DNA of 64,000 bases from Haloferax sp046557615 (GCF_046557615.1 NZ_JBKIII010000001.1:496001-560000), one strand, 5' to 3'; shown: positions 8,240 through 17,923, counted from the first letter of the stretch. Translations and numbers: made by a program. The notes: generated by a model not told the origin, from the sequence alone.

Positions 8240-10036
8240 ATGGTCCTCGATGAGTATGTCCTCTCCCCTCTCGGACTGTTGGCGCTCCTCGGAATCGTGC
8301 CATTGGTCCTGCTCTATCTCCTTCGACCAGACCCGATTCGGCGGACGCTCCCGACCTTCCAATTTCTGGCGACCGCACGAGAGCAAAACGTCTCGAATCC
8401 CAAATTCGAGCGGCTCGTCCGAAGTCTGCTGTTAGTCCTCCAACTGCTCGCTATCGTCGCGCTCGCCGGAACGCTCGCGACACCGTACGTCCTCGTCCCC
8501 GAGTCAGAGACCGTCTCCGAGACGGTCCTCGTCGTCGATTCCAGTGCGAGCATGTCGGTCTCCGACGGTGGAGCGACGAGGTTCGAACGCGCACGAAGCG
8601 CCGCCCGAAACGAGATTTCAGGAACGACCACCATCGTCGCCGCAGGTGGAACTGATGACGTGCTACTCCGCCGCGGAACGCCCGCGGACGCGAGAAACAC
8701 GCTCGACGAGTTGTCGCCGACGGCCGCCCCCGGTGACTTACGCACAGCAATTTCGACGGCGATGGCTGTCGCGGGTGAAGACGCGCGAATCGTCGTCTTG
8801 AGCGACTTCGCCGACGATTCTCCGTGGCAAGATGCAGTTCGTGAAGCGCGCGCACGCGGGCTCGTCGTCGAACTCCGCCAGTTCGCTGGTGGTGGAAGCG
8901 GAAACGTCGGCATCATCGACCGCCGCTTTTCGGGGACGAACGTGACCGTCTCCATCAAGAACTACGGTACCTCTGCAACTACCCGAACCGTCTCTCTCGG
9001 AGGAACGACCCAAGAGGTCGAACTCGGTGCGGGCGACGTGACGACTGCAACGCTCCCTGTCCCCGCTGGTGGTGGCGAACTCACGCTCTCACCGGGCGAT
9101 AGCTTCGCCCTCGACGACCGACTGTACGTCGCGGCCCCAGAAGACGCGTCCGTGGACGTACTCGTCCTCACGAACGACGAAAACGAGTACTTGACCGCGG
9201 CGCTCTCGGTCATTCCCCAAGTGACGCTCACGGTCGATAACCCACCGACGACTGTCTCCGGAACCTACGACGTGATTATCTACAGCAACATCGACGACGA
9301 GCGATTCCTCCGTGGAAACCGTGAGGCCGGACAAGACCTTCTTGCAGACGGCGGCGGCGTCGCAATTCAAGCTCAAGAGGAGATGCCCAACTACGACAAC
9401 CTCCTACTCGTCTCCCCACAGGAGATGGGGTCGAACCCGTCGCTCGGGAGCGTTACGGGCCACGAACTGACTCGGGAGATCACGTTCCCACCGCCGAACG
9501 AGTACGTCGTCTCGAACCTCACTGACGGACGTGCGCTCGTCACGGCCACCGATGGTTCGCCACTCCTCGCTATCGCCGAACGCGATGCGGGCCGTCTCGT
9601 CTACTATGGATTCCTCGAAGACGGGTCTGCGTTCAAGTACAACTACCAGTACCCAGTCTTCTGGAAGCGAACGGTGTTCTACCTCGCCGGGCGCTCGACA
9701 CTGACAGACCTGAATCAGGCGACCGGTGAGACACTCCGCATCAACGAGAACCAGACCATCGAGACGCCGCGTGGGACGGCGACCGGTCCGGAAGTGAGAC
9801 TCGATGCCGCGGGGTTCTACCAAGTCGGTGACGAACGATTCGCGGCATCGCTCCTCAGCGAACCCGAGTCAGACATCGTCGCTGAACCAATCGAACAGCA
9901 GGAAGCATCCGACTCGGCACCCGTGACCGTCGAAGAGCGTCTCGTCCCCGACCCGCTCACCGAATGGGCCGCACTCGGCGCACTCGGACTCGTCATCGTC
10001 GAACTCGGCTATCTGCGCCGGAGAGGTGACCTCTGA
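8240..10036 (+). CDS. BatA-type membrane protein with von Willebrand A domain
   Basis: 598 residues from ATG 8240 (a longer frame upstream exists, but this start gives the typical LSPLGLLALLGIVPLVLLYLL N-terminus of BatA proteins). Helix 1 (residues 8-28) and helix 2 (62-82) flank a cytoplasmic loop with RPDPIRRTLPTFQFL. A vWA domain begins at residue 95 with the metal-ion site DSSAS (D100). The remainder is beta-rich and ends in a third helix (AALGALGLVIVELGYL). It is the first gene of a six-gene MoxR/Bat-type operon; its stop overlaps the next ATG (TGATG). vWA proteins in such operons work with MoxR ATPases in complex assembly or stress tolerance. Confidence 0.85.
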   Translation: MVLDEYVLSPLGLLALLGIVPLVLLYLLRPDPIRRTLPTFQFLATAREQNVSNPKFERLVRSLLLVLQLLAIVALAGTLATPYVLVPESETVSETVLVVDSSASMSVSDGGATRFERARSAARNEISGTTTIVAAGGTDDVLLRRGTPADARNTLDELSPTAAPGDLRTAISTAMAVAGEDARIVVLSDFADDSPWQDAVREARARGLVVELRQFAGGGSGNVGIIDRRFSGTNVTVSIKNYGTSATTRTVSLGGTTQEVELGAGDVTTATLPVPAGGGELTLSPGDSFALDDRLYVAAPEDASVDVLVLTNDENEYLTAALSVIPQVTLTVDNPPTTVSGTYDVIIYSNIDDERFLRGNREAGQDLLADGGGVAIQAQEEMPNYDNLLLVSPQEMGSNPSLGSVTGHELTREITFPPPNEYVVSNLTDGRALVTATDGSPLLAIAERDAGRLVYYGFLEDGSAFKYNYQYPVFWKRTVFYLAGRSTLTDLNQATGETLRINENQTIETPRGTATGPEVRLDAAGFYQVGDERFAASLLSEPESDIVAEPIEQQEASDSAPVTVEERLVPDPLTEWAALGALGLVIVELGYLRRRGDL

Positions 10037-12429
10037 TGTTCGACGTTGTGTCGCTCTCGCTTCCGCTCGCGTGGACGACGCAGTTCGGTGACTGGACGCT
10101 CGGCCTCGAGCGTCCGCTGTTCCTCGTCGCGCTCCCAGTCGCGCTCATCGTCGCGTGGTATCTCATCTTCCGTGGCGAGGGAACCGCCGGGAGACGCTCG
10201 CGACGACTCCTGTTCGCCTCGCGCTTGTTCGTGGCCTTCCTCTTAGTCGTCGCCGCGGCAGGGCCGTACACCATAACGACTCGGCAATCGGAGGGCGACC
10301 CGCGCGTGACGCTCCTCGTGGACGAATCCGACAGTACAACCGTCACCGAGAATCAGGCGGACGCGCTCGCCACGCGAATCGAAGACGAAGGGATTCCGGT
10401 GACCGTTTCGACAATCGCTCGGGGCGACGAATCACCGCTCGGTGACGCCCTCGCCGCGAACATCAGACCGGGTGGGACTGTCGTACTCGTCTCCGACGGC
10501 CACGTGACGAGAGGTCGCGACCTCCAATCGACCGCGGAGTTGGCACGAAGTCTCAACGCAACTGTGAGTGCCGTCTCGCCGGACGTTTCACAGCGCGAAG
10601 AGTACGTCACGCTCAACGGTCCAGCCAAGACCAGTGTCGGTGTCGAAAACGCGTTCCTCGCGCAGGTTCAGGGTGTCTCGCCCGGCGAGAACGAATCGGC
10701 CGAACTCGTCATCGAAGTCGATGGCGAAGAGGTCCAGCGTGAGACGGTACGCGTCCCCGGTTCGGTCGCCTTCTCGCAGACGTTCGAAACGAACGGAACC
10801 CACGAGCTTACCGCTCGAATCGAGAGCGACGACCGATTCCAATCGAACGACGTGTTCTACAAGACCGTCCGCGTGGTGGATCCGCCGAAGATTCTGTACG
10901 TCTCACGCGGTGGCTACCCATTCGAGGACTACCTCTCGGACCTCTACGAGGTCGAGACTGCATCCGAAGTCCCCACAAACCTCTCGGAGTACTACGCCGT
11001 CGTCTTGCAGGACGTCCCCGCAGACGAGGTTGGTAACGTCGATTCACTCCAACGCTTCGTCATCGACGGCGGCGGTCTGATGGTCGTCGGTGGCCGCAAC
11101 TCGTTCGAAAACGGCGACTACAACGGCTCTCGAATCGCTTCGACGCTCCCCGTGACGACGGGCGAAGGCGCGGGACAGAGTACGAATCTCGTCTTCGCTA
11201 TCGACGTGTCGGGGAGTGCAGAAGAAGGAATGACTGTCCAGAAGTCGGTCGCCCTCGACGCACTCGACCAACTCGGCGACGACAACCGCGTCGGCATCAT
11301 CGGGTTCAACTACCAAGCCTACGAGGTGTCGCCGCTCCGCCCGCTCGAAACGAATCGGGGGCGCATGGAAGACCTCATCAGACGACTGCAACCCGGCGGG
11401 GCGACCGATATCGCTATCGGGCTTCGCGGGGCCGCCCAACAACTCGACGGCAGACGCGGAACGGTGATTCTCATCAGTGACGGCCACGACCGATTCGAAG
11501 ATGCCGCCGCGGCCTCCCAAGAACTCGGCCGCAACGACGTTCGTGTCATCGCCATCGGAACGGGCGAGAATCCAAACGAGCGAAACCTTCGAACGATTGC
11601 CCGCGCTTCCGGCGGTAGCTACTTGCGCGCCGACGAGACCTCTCGTCTGCGTATCCTCTTCGGCGGGGCGAACAGGCGCTACGCGGGCGAAGGCCTCACC
11701 ATCGTCGACCAGAACGACTTCGTTACTTCGGGCGTCGAACTCACGGCCAACCCGGGCGAGGTCAACGACGTGTCGATACGGCAAGGTGCGAACTTCCTCG
11801 TCGCGTCCGAAGACGGGACGCCCGCAGTGGCGTCGTGGCGCTACGGACTCGGACGAGTCGTGACGGTGACGTCGTTCGGCGGCGATGGCTCGCTCGACGG
11901 CCTGCTCAGTGACCCCGACTCGCTGCTTCTGACCAAAGCGACGAACTACGTCATCGGCGACCCCGAGCGAGAGGCGACAGGAGTCATCGACCTCCAAGAC
12001 ACTCGCGTCGGCGACCCCGTGACCGTCGTCTATCGCGGGAATGAACGCCCAACCGACGTGCAGGGGCTCACCTTCTCGTCGGTCGGACCCGACACGTACG
12101 AGGCGACGGTGACGCCGACAGAACAGGGCTATGCGACGGTACTCAACGAGTCGTTCGGCGTCAACTACCCCGTCGAGTACGGCGGATTCGGTCGGTCTGA
12201 ACGACTCGTCTCGGCCGTTCGGTCCACCGGCGGACAGATGTATTCGGTCAACGACGCTCCCCAAATCGCCCAGGACGCACGCGACCAAGCCGCTGGTGTC
12301 CAACCCGTCCGCGACGAGTGGGCGTGGGTGTTTGCCCTCGTTGCGTTCCTCGTCTACCTCAGCGAGGTGCTTGCCCGGCGGCTTCAAGTGTATCGGGGTA
12401 GAACCAGAAGTGAAGGTGGTCTGATATGA
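10036..12429 (+). CDS. Large membrane von Willebrand A protein with glutamine-amidotransferase-like layout
   Basis: 797 residues. Two N-terminal helices (residues 28-45 and 59-76) and one near the C-terminus (WAWVFALVAFLVYLSEVL). Between them are two Rossmann-like regions: residues 90-190 (VTLLVDESDS, incomplete metal site) and a clear vWA domain starting near residue 385 with the intact site DVSGS (D390). A flavodoxin/amidotransferase-like segment (VVLQDVPADEVG, GGGLMVVGGRNSFENGDY) precedes the vWA domain, as in large bacterial membrane proteins of the same operon type. Overlaps its upstream neighbour by 1 base and its downstream neighbour by 4, so it is translationally coupled to both. Confidence 0.83.
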   Translation: MFDVVSLSLPLAWTTQFGDWTLGLERPLFLVALPVALIVAWYLIFRGEGTAGRRSRRLLFASRLFVAFLLVVAAAGPYTITTRQSEGDPRVTLLVDESDSTTVTENQADALATRIEDEGIPVTVSTIARGDESPLGDALAANIRPGGTVVLVSDGHVTRGRDLQSTAELARSLNATVSAVSPDVSQREEYVTLNGPAKTSVGVENAFLAQVQGVSPGENESAELVIEVDGEEVQRETVRVPGSVAFSQTFETNGTHELTARIESDDRFQSNDVFYKTVRVVDPPKILYVSRGGYPFEDYLSDLYEVETASEVPTNLSEYYAVVLQDVPADEVGNVDSLQRFVIDGGGLMVVGGRNSFENGDYNGSRIASTLPVTTGEGAGQSTNLVFAIDVSGSAEEGMTVQKSVALDALDQLGDDNRVGIIGFNYQAYEVSPLRPLETNRGRMEDLIRRLQPGGATDIAIGLRGAAQQLDGRRGTVILISDGHDRFEDAAAASQELGRNDVRVIAIGTGENPNERNLRTIARASGGSYLRADETSRLRILFGGANRRYAGEGLTIVDQNDFVTSGVELTANPGEVNDVSIRQGANFLVASEDGTPAVASWRYGLGRVVTVTSFGGDGSLDGLLSDPDSLLLTKATNYVIGDPEREATGVIDLQDTRVGDPVTVVYRGNERPTDVQGLTFSSVGPDTYEATVTPTEQGYATVLNESFGVNYPVEYGGFGRSERLVSAVRSTGGQMYSVNDAPQIAQDARDQAAGVQPVRDEWAWVFALVAFLVYLSEVLARRLQVYRGRTRSEGGLI

Positions 12430-13049
12430 GCTTCCTCGGTCGGTCGCTCCACACTGGTCTCGTCGCCCTCGTACTCTTGTTGGCGATGGGGACAGTCGGG
12501 GCAACCATGTATTATCAGTATTCCGTCGATTCGCTCGACCAGCAGAACGAGCAGTTGCGCGAGCGAAATTCGGAACTCGAAGAGACGCTCTCGGAGACGA
12601 GAGAAGACCTATCTGCGGTTCAAGCAGAGTTGACGGCGCTCAACAATAGTCTCCAGCAGACCCGCGGCGACGTCTCACAAGTGTCCACCAGCCTCGAAGA
12701 GACTGAAGCCCAACTCCAAGAGACGCGACAGCAACTCGAAAACACGCGCTCGACACTCGAACAGCGCGAAGAGGCCCTCCAACAAGCCCGAGACCGACTC
12801 CAAACCTCGGAGGCTGAAGTCGCCCGGTTAGAGAACGACGTCGAGCAGTTGGAGCGCGAGCGGCGGAACTTGGTGAACCGTGTCTCCAACCTCGAATCTG
12901 AGCGAGACGTCCTCATCCAACAGAACGATGAACTGGAAGAAGAACTCCGTCAACTCCGAATAGAGCGGGACAACTTGGAGGACGACCTCCAATCGGCCTG
13001 TGCCGAGATTTCGGAGGCCGACGAACCTGCCGCATGTAACGGTGTCTAA
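12426..13049 (+). CDS. Membrane-anchored coiled-coil protein
   Basis: 207 residues. One N-terminal helix (HTGLVALVLLLAMGTVGATM, residues 9-28) is followed by an almost unbroken coiled coil from about residue 36 to 190, rich in Q, E, R and L with heptad spacing. The C-terminus contains two Cys (DLQSACAEISEADEPAACNG). It probably anchors in the membrane and projects a long rod outside or inside the cell; orientation is not certain. It starts by a 4-base ATGA overlap in the middle of the vWA/MoxR operon, so it is likely a structural partner of those proteins. No catalytic motif; exact family not recognised. Confidence 0.75.
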   Translation: MSFLGRSLHTGLVALVLLLAMGTVGATMYYQYSVDSLDQQNEQLRERNSELEETLSETREDLSAVQAELTALNNSLQQTRGDVSQVSTSLEETEAQLQETRQQLENTRSTLEQREEALQQARDRLQTSEAEVARLENDVEQLERERRNLVNRVSNLESERDVLIQQNDELEEELRQLRIERDNLEDDLQSACAEISEADEPAACNGV

Positions 13050-13050
13050 C

Positions 13051-13908
13051 ATGGTAACCGAAGACCTCTCATCCCAGATGGCCGCCGCCGTCCGCGAGGT
13101 ACACCACGAGGTGCGGAAAGCGGCGGTCGTGCCCAGTGTGGCCGACGGCGCGCTCGTCGCGCTCTTCGTGAACGTCCTCCTTCGAGTCACTGGATTCCCA
13201 CAGGGAAACAAAGATATCTCCCTCGCGTTCCTGCCCGGGGTCGAATCCGCCGCGATTCACACCGCCATGCCGATTGCACTGCTCGCCGGAGTGGTCGTCG
13301 CTGCCGTCGAGTATCGTCTCCGCATGCGAACGACCCCAATCGAGCAGTTCGAGGGGGTGAACCCCGACGTTGCCGAGGCACTGCGAACCGCTCGGGACAC
13401 GTTGGACGATGGCGACGACCCCTCGCCGATGGCACGCAGACTCTACGAAGACGTGCTTACGAAGTTGCAGTCGGCCTCGTCGGTCGAACTGCTTCCGACC
13501 CGGCGAGTCGTGTTCTCGGTGCTGGCCGTCCTCATCCTCTCGATTGCGAGCATTCAGGTCGCTATCGTGGACCTTGACCTCGGTGGACTCGGCCAACCCT
13601 CTGCCACTGTGACCGGTGACCGCGATGCCGACCGCGATGCCGACCTGCAAAACGGGAGCGCAATTCTCGGTGACCCTGAAGACGTCTCTGCGGGCACCAA
13701 CGAAGTAAACGCGACTCTCTCGGGGACGACCAGCGGTGAAGACACCCCGAACTCGCAAGCAGAGGCCTACGACTCGACTGGATTCACCGGCGACCGGGCT
13801 GTCAATAGCCAGCGTGCGGGATACCTCTCCGAAGATACGTTAGACGAAGCCGAATTGATTCGAGATTACACCCTGAAAATCCGCGACCAGGAAGAAGACG
13901 ATGAGTAA
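13051..13908 (+). CDS. Membrane protein of the MoxR/vWA operon, haloarchaeal (possibly DUF7502)
   Basis: 285 residues from ATG 13051, one base after the previous stop. Predicted membrane segments are near residues 22-42 (SVADGALVALFVNVLLRVTG), 67-87 (TAMPIALLAGVVVAAVEY) and 150-170 (VFSVLAVLILSIASIQVAIV). A cytoplasmic loop contains FEGVNPDVAEALRTARDTLD. The C-terminal 110 residues are acidic, low in hydrophobics and probably outside, with a short repeat DRDADRDADLQ. Overlaps moxR by 8 bases. Function unknown; the context suggests an accessory component of the MoxR/vWA complex. Confidence 0.72.
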   Translation: MVTEDLSSQMAAAVREVHHEVRKAAVVPSVADGALVALFVNVLLRVTGFPQGNKDISLAFLPGVESAAIHTAMPIALLAGVVVAAVEYRLRMRTTPIEQFEGVNPDVAEALRTARDTLDDGDDPSPMARRLYEDVLTKLQSASSVELLPTRRVVFSVLAVLILSIASIQVAIVDLDLGGLGQPSATVTGDRDADRDADLQNGSAILGDPEDVSAGTNEVNATLSGTTSGEDTPNSQAEAYDSTGFTGDRAVNSQRAGYLSEDTLDEAELIRDYTLKIRDQEEDDE

Positions 13909-14917
13909 CGACCCGACCCGAAACCCGCAATCAGAGAGCCGTACTGAGAACACCCCATCGAACCCGATGAGCGACCAGACCGAACTCCGCATCGACGACC
14001 TCCAATCGAGTGTCGCAGATGTCATCGACGAAATCGGCAAGCGAATCATCGGCCACGAAGACGTCATCGAGCGACTGCTCGTCTGCATCCTCTGTGACGG
14101 CAACGCCCTCCTCGAATCGAATCCCGGTCTCGGGAAGACGACGCTCGTTCGGGCACTCGCCGAGGCGACAGACCTCGAATTTTCGCGCATTCAGAACACA
14201 CCCGACCTGATGCCGACCGACATCACGGGAACCGAAATCATCCGCGAATCCGCCAACGGGCGGGAGTTCGTCTTCGAACGCGGGCCGGTCTTCGCTAACG
14301 TCGTCCTCGCCGACGAAATCAACCGAGCGACGCCAAAGACGCAGGCCGCACTCCTCGAAGCGATGCAGGAGAAACAGGTGACTGCGGCGGGCCACACCTA
14401 CGACCTTCCGCAACCGTTCTTCGTCCTTGCGACGCAGAACCCTATCGACCAAGGCGGCACGTACCCGCTCCCCGAAGCGCAGACCGACCGCTTCCTGATG
14501 AAGATTCTCGTCCAGTATCCGGGCTTCGAGGAAGAGCGAACCATCGTCAAGCAGTACGCCGAAGGAGCGGGCCTTCCCGACTTGGACCGCGTCCTCCCGC
14601 GCAAACACCTCCTCGCGGCACAGAACCTCGTCAAACAGGTGCCGATTGCAGACGACATTCGCGACCGCGCTATCGACGTGGTTCGACGAACACGCGACGA
14701 CGATGCCATCGAGTTCGGCGCGAGTCCGCGTGCGAGCATGGCGCTCGTCCGCGCGGCGAAAGCGAGAGCCTTCATCCACGGTCGCTCGCACGTCTCGTGG
14801 GACGACGTGATGATGATGGCGCCGCCGGTGCTTCGTCACCGTATCATCCTCGATTTCCGCACCGAGCGCGAAGGCCAGACGCCGGACGACGTTATCGCCC
14901 GCTTGCTCGATGATTGA
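13901..14917 (+). CDS. MoxR-family AAA+ ATPase
   Basis: 338 residues. After an acidic 30-residue lead, the AAA+ core shows Walker A in SNPGLGKTTLVRALAEAT, Walker B with VVLADEINRATPKTQAALLE, sensor 1 FFVLATQNPIDQGGTYPLPE and a C-terminal lid with SPRASMALVRAAKARA. MoxR ATPases act as chaperones for complex assembly, usually with vWA proteins that carry a metal-ion site, and both partner types are encoded in this operon. Start and stop each overlap neighbours by 8 bases, so synthesis is tightly coupled. Confidence 0.93.
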   Translation: MSNDPTRNPQSESRTENTPSNPMSDQTELRIDDLQSSVADVIDEIGKRIIGHEDVIERLLVCILCDGNALLESNPGLGKTTLVRALAEATDLEFSRIQNTPDLMPTDITGTEIIRESANGREFVFERGPVFANVVLADEINRATPKTQAALLEAMQEKQVTAAGHTYDLPQPFFVLATQNPIDQGGTYPLPEAQTDRFLMKILVQYPGFEEERTIVKQYAEGAGLPDLDRVLPRKHLLAAQNLVKQVPIADDIRDRAIDVVRRTRDDDAIEFGASPRASMALVRAAKARAFIHGRSHVSWDDVMMMAPPVLRHRIILDFRTEREGQTPDDVIARLLDD

Positions 14918-15797
14918 CCCCAGTTTCCTCGACGAACTCGACCGCTTCGATACGTCGTTGAAGCGCGAATCGACCGCGCCGCTTCAGGGGGACCAACGCT
15001 CGCGACAGGTCGGCGGCGGATTGACCTTCAGCGACCATCGGCGCTACACCCACGGCGACGACCCGCGACGAATCGACTGGAAAGCCTACGCCCGCACGGA
15101 AGAACTGTTCATCAAACGCTTCGAAGAAGAGCGAAATCTCACGGTTCACGTCTTGCTCGACACCACCGCGTCGATGGACTTCGGCGAGGGCGAACACCAC
15201 AAGTTCGAGTACGGTGCGAAACTTGGCCTTGGATTTTGCCACCTCACGGCAGACGAGAACAACGAGTATCGCTTCTCGCTCATCGGTGACACTGCCGACC
15301 GCATCGATACTGGCGAGTCCAGTCGCGGAGGTGTCCTTCGACTCGTCGAACAGCTCAACGAACTCACCCCGGGCGGAGACGGAGATATCCAATCGTCGCT
15401 CGAAACCTACGCAGACACGATTCACTCGAAATCGCTCGTCGTCGTCATCAGCGACTTGCTGTTCGACCCCGACGAAATCGCATCCGGGTTGGCTGCGTTG
15501 GCGGGGAACGACGTACTCGTCGCGCAGGTACTCTCACCAGACGAGTTAGAACCCGAAGCAAGTGGTGAGGCAATCTTCGAAGACCCGGAGTCAGATAACA
15601 CGATACAGACGTACTTCGGCGGGGCCGCAGCGCGAATGTACGACAAGCGACTGCACGACCACCTGCATGCAATCGAAGACCGGTGCCGCGCACTCGGCAT
15701 CGCCCCCGACCTGATACGGACGGATGTGGACTTCTTCGACTCGTTTTCGACGCTCTGGCTGGGGGCGCGTCTCGGCCAGCGTCGCGGGTGGCACTGA
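14910..15797 (+). CDS. DUF58 domain protein
   Basis: 295 residues. The family signature is clear: FSDHRRYTHGDDPRRIDWKA, then KRFEEERNLTVHVLLDTTAS, which is the start of a vWA-like fold with a DTTAS metal-ion motif. DUF58 proteins are nearly always encoded next to MoxR and are thought to be its substrate adaptor or partner. No membrane segment, so it is cytoplasmic. It overlaps moxR by 8 bases and closes the six-gene operon; the next gene starts 50 bases later and is an unrelated transporter. Confidence 0.92.
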   Translation: MIDPSFLDELDRFDTSLKRESTAPLQGDQRSRQVGGGLTFSDHRRYTHGDDPRRIDWKAYARTEELFIKRFEEERNLTVHVLLDTTASMDFGEGEHHKFEYGAKLGLGFCHLTADENNEYRFSLIGDTADRIDTGESSRGGVLRLVEQLNELTPGGDGDIQSSLETYADTIHSKSLVVVISDLLFDPDEIASGLAALAGNDVLVAQVLSPDELEPEASGEAIFEDPESDNTIQTYFGGAAARMYDKRLHDHLHAIEDRCRALGIAPDLIRTDVDFFDSFSTLWLGARLGQRRGWH

Positions 15798-15847
15798 GTT
15801 CTCGCCGAGGACAACGGGCTTTTCCTCCCTGAGGACAACGGACTCGC

Positions 15848-17098
15848 GTGAGCGAATCGAATCTGGGCACGCTGAGTACCCGAGTTATCGGTCTCGTCTC
15901 GGGGTCGCACGTGGTCCACCACGCCTACATCGTCGCACTCGCGCCTGTCCTCGGCGCGATTGCCACCGAGTTCGACGTGAGTATCGCGGCGGTCGGGCTC
16001 GCAATCGGCGTGCAAGGTGCGCTAATAACGCTCTTCCAACTCCCCTTTGGCTACCTCTCCGATACACGGAGTCGGACCACTGTTCTCGCTCTCTCGCTCG
16101 TCCTCGCAACCGCCGGTATCACCACGACGGCGTTCGCCCCATCGTACTACTGGTTGCTCGCCTCACAGGCACTCCTCGGAATTGGTATCGCTGGCCACCA
16201 CCCGGCGCACTACCCGCTTCTCGCGGCGGCAACGTCTGAGTCGAATCGCGGGCGCGCCTACTCACTCCACGCACTCGGCGGGTCGCTCGGCTTCGCAGTT
16301 CCGTACGCGGTCGCCTCCGGAGCGACGATGCTCGGGTTTGGGTGGCGTTGGACGATTGGATTCGTCGCTGTCGCGGGCGCGGCCTACACACTCGTCGCAC
16401 TTCCACTCGCACAGCGACTTCCGGCCTCGGTTGCACGCGCGGCCCCAGAATCGACGCTGACTGAGCGACCATCGTTGTCGAGCGTGCGCCAGAGTCTGCG
16501 AAACTTAGTAAGTTCGACCGGACTGATGGGACTCGCACTCTTGTCGTTTCTCACCTCGGCGGCGGCGTGGTGTATTCGAACCTACTCACCACAGTTACTC
16601 ACTGGTGGCTACAGCCTCACGCCCGAGACGGCGAACTTACTCGTCTCAGCGATGCTCGTCACGGAGGCGGGGTTGATTCTCCTCGGCGGGTCGCTGACGG
16701 ACCGTGTCGGCCCCGGAACCGTCGCACTCGTCGGGTACGCAGGGCTTGCGCTCATCGCCGCACTGCTCGCCGGGACGTGGGCACCCCTCCTGTTGCTGGT
16801 ACTCGTCTTGCCCTTCAGCGGGACGATTAGCATCTCGCGGCCTGCACGCTCGACGCTCGCCGACCGAATCTCCGCCCGCGACGAATTGGGCAAGAGTTTC
16901 GCCGTCGTTACCATCGGCATCTCGCTCGGGAGCGCCATTGCACCGCCCGTCTTCGGGGTACTCATTGACCTCTCGGGCGTCGGCGTCGCCTTCGGCGTCG
17001 TCTCGGTGCTTGGCGTACTGTCGTTCGGGTTGACGACGTGGTTGCTCAATCACGTCGATGGGTCGGCACGGAGTCCAACGCCCGCGAGCGGGGACTGA
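15848..17098 (+). CDS. MFS transporter (fosmidomycin-resistance-like group)
   Basis: 416 residues from a GTG start, about 12 helices. The opening GSHVVHHAYIVALAPVLGAI and FQLPFGYLSDTRSRTTVLAL (the conserved MFS loop 2-3 motif in the form GYLSDTRSR) resemble the FsR/sugar-efflux branch of the superfamily. The second half repeats the pattern with LLGGSLTDRVGPGTVALVG. A proton-driven exporter is most likely; the substrate is unknown. It may be read through from the upstream operon or from its own weak promoter in the 50-base gap. Confidence 0.82.
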   Translation: MSESNLGTLSTRVIGLVSGSHVVHHAYIVALAPVLGAIATEFDVSIAAVGLAIGVQGALITLFQLPFGYLSDTRSRTTVLALSLVLATAGITTTAFAPSYYWLLASQALLGIGIAGHHPAHYPLLAAATSESNRGRAYSLHALGGSLGFAVPYAVASGATMLGFGWRWTIGFVAVAGAAYTLVALPLAQRLPASVARAAPESTLTERPSLSSVRQSLRNLVSSTGLMGLALLSFLTSAAAWCIRTYSPQLLTGGYSLTPETANLLVSAMLVTEAGLILLGGSLTDRVGPGTVALVGYAGLALIAALLAGTWAPLLLLVLVLPFSGTISISRPARSTLADRISARDELGKSFAVVTIGISLGSAIAPPVFGVLIDLSGVGVAFGVVSVLGVLSFGLTTWLLNHVDGSARSPTPASGD

Positions 17099-17204
17099 AC
17101 GAACGAACCGTTTCAACACTGTCGTTTCAGTCAGAAAACCCATTCAGGAGTTGAAGAATTCATAACTAAGCCCGGTTCTGACGTCTGTCACTAGTGGTGG
17201 TGAA

Positions 17205-17648
17205 ATGGCAGCGACAACCACGCCCGAACAGGGCAATCAGGCGACGATGATGCGCATCGCCAGCGAACTGTGGAACGACCGAGAGTACGACGTAGTCGAC
17301 GAGGTGTACGGCGAAGATATCGAGATTCATGCGTTCTCTGACCCCGAGGGAGTCCACGGAAAAGACGGCGTCAAAGCATACGCACAGCGATACCACGACG
17401 CCTTCTCTGACTTCCACGTCGAATTGATGGACGTGACGGCGAGAGACGACTGTGTATACTGTCGCTATCGCGTCACTGGAACCCACGACGGCCTGCTTCG
17501 CGGTGAGGGGGACGACATCCCTGCAACGAATAAACACATGGAGATGTGGGGTATCGTGGAAGGACGATTCGAAGACGGTCGCGTCGTCGAAGAGTGGAAC
17601 GGTACCGATACAATGGCCATGATGCACCAACTTGGCCTGGTAGAATAG
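17205..17648 (+). CDS. SnoaL-like (NTF2-fold) ester cyclase family protein
   Basis: 147 residues. The order of elements fits the SnoaL/polyketide-cyclase NTF2 fold: helix with LWNDREYDVVDEVYGEDIEIH, the FSDPEGVHGKDGVKAYAQRY region, YHDAFSDFHVELMDVTARDD, CRYRVTGTHDG, then MWGIVEGRFEDGRVVEEW. These proteins have a pocket for a small organic molecule; some are hydrolases or cyclases and many are of unknown function. Single gene with no clear operon partner. Confidence 0.8.
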   Translation: MAATTTPEQGNQATMMRIASELWNDREYDVVDEVYGEDIEIHAFSDPEGVHGKDGVKAYAQRYHDAFSDFHVELMDVTARDDCVYCRYRVTGTHDGLLRGEGDDIPATNKHMEMWGIVEGRFEDGRVVEEWNGTDTMAMMHQLGLVE

Positions 17649-17691
17649 TCTGACCAGTAACGGTCAGTAATTTTTGAAAGAAAGGAGTTCT

Positions 17692-17889
17692 CTATCCGGA
17701 CCACTCGCCGCCGACGTCGTCGGCAACTGCTTCTCGCCACATGCCGAAGCCTTGCCGACAGATTGGACTCTCGTCGATGTGGTCGATGAAGCCAGCGCCT
17801 TCGCTTTCGAGTTCTGCGAGGCAGAACGGACAACGGGTTGGGTCGTCCCACGTGTGCGCGATTACCGAGGGGGATACGTCTTGGGACAT
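17692..17889 (-). CDS. Small zinc-finger protein (DUF7501-like)
   Basis: 65 residues. It contains one probable zinc site: CPFCLAEL, then GAGFIDHIDESPICRQGF, giving a CxxC...H...C ligand set, followed by the conserved MWREAVADDVGGEWSG end. Haloarchaeal genomes contain many such mini zinc-finger proteins, some shown to affect biofilm formation and stress responses in Haloferax. DNA/RNA or protein binding cannot be decided here. It has a good TATA box 29 bases before the ATG. Confidence 0.78.
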   Translation of the reverse strand: MSQDVSPSVIAHTWDDPTRCPFCLAELESEGAGFIDHIDESPICRQGFGMWREAVADDVGGEWSG

Positions 17890-17911
17890 GTACCATCATT
17901 CGGCGTATTAG

Positions 17912-17923
17912 TTGATAAATATT
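17912..17923 (-). promoter_or_regulatory. TATA box of the zinc-finger gene
   Basis: On the minus strand it reads AATATTTATCAA, centred 29 bases before the ATG at 17889, consistent with a leaderless mRNA. Confidence 0.55.

Noticed and set aside
11044..12504. Minus-strand ORF of 486 codons opposite the large vWA gene
   Set aside because: Antisense to a protein with visible vWA and membrane features; no motif in the minus frame.
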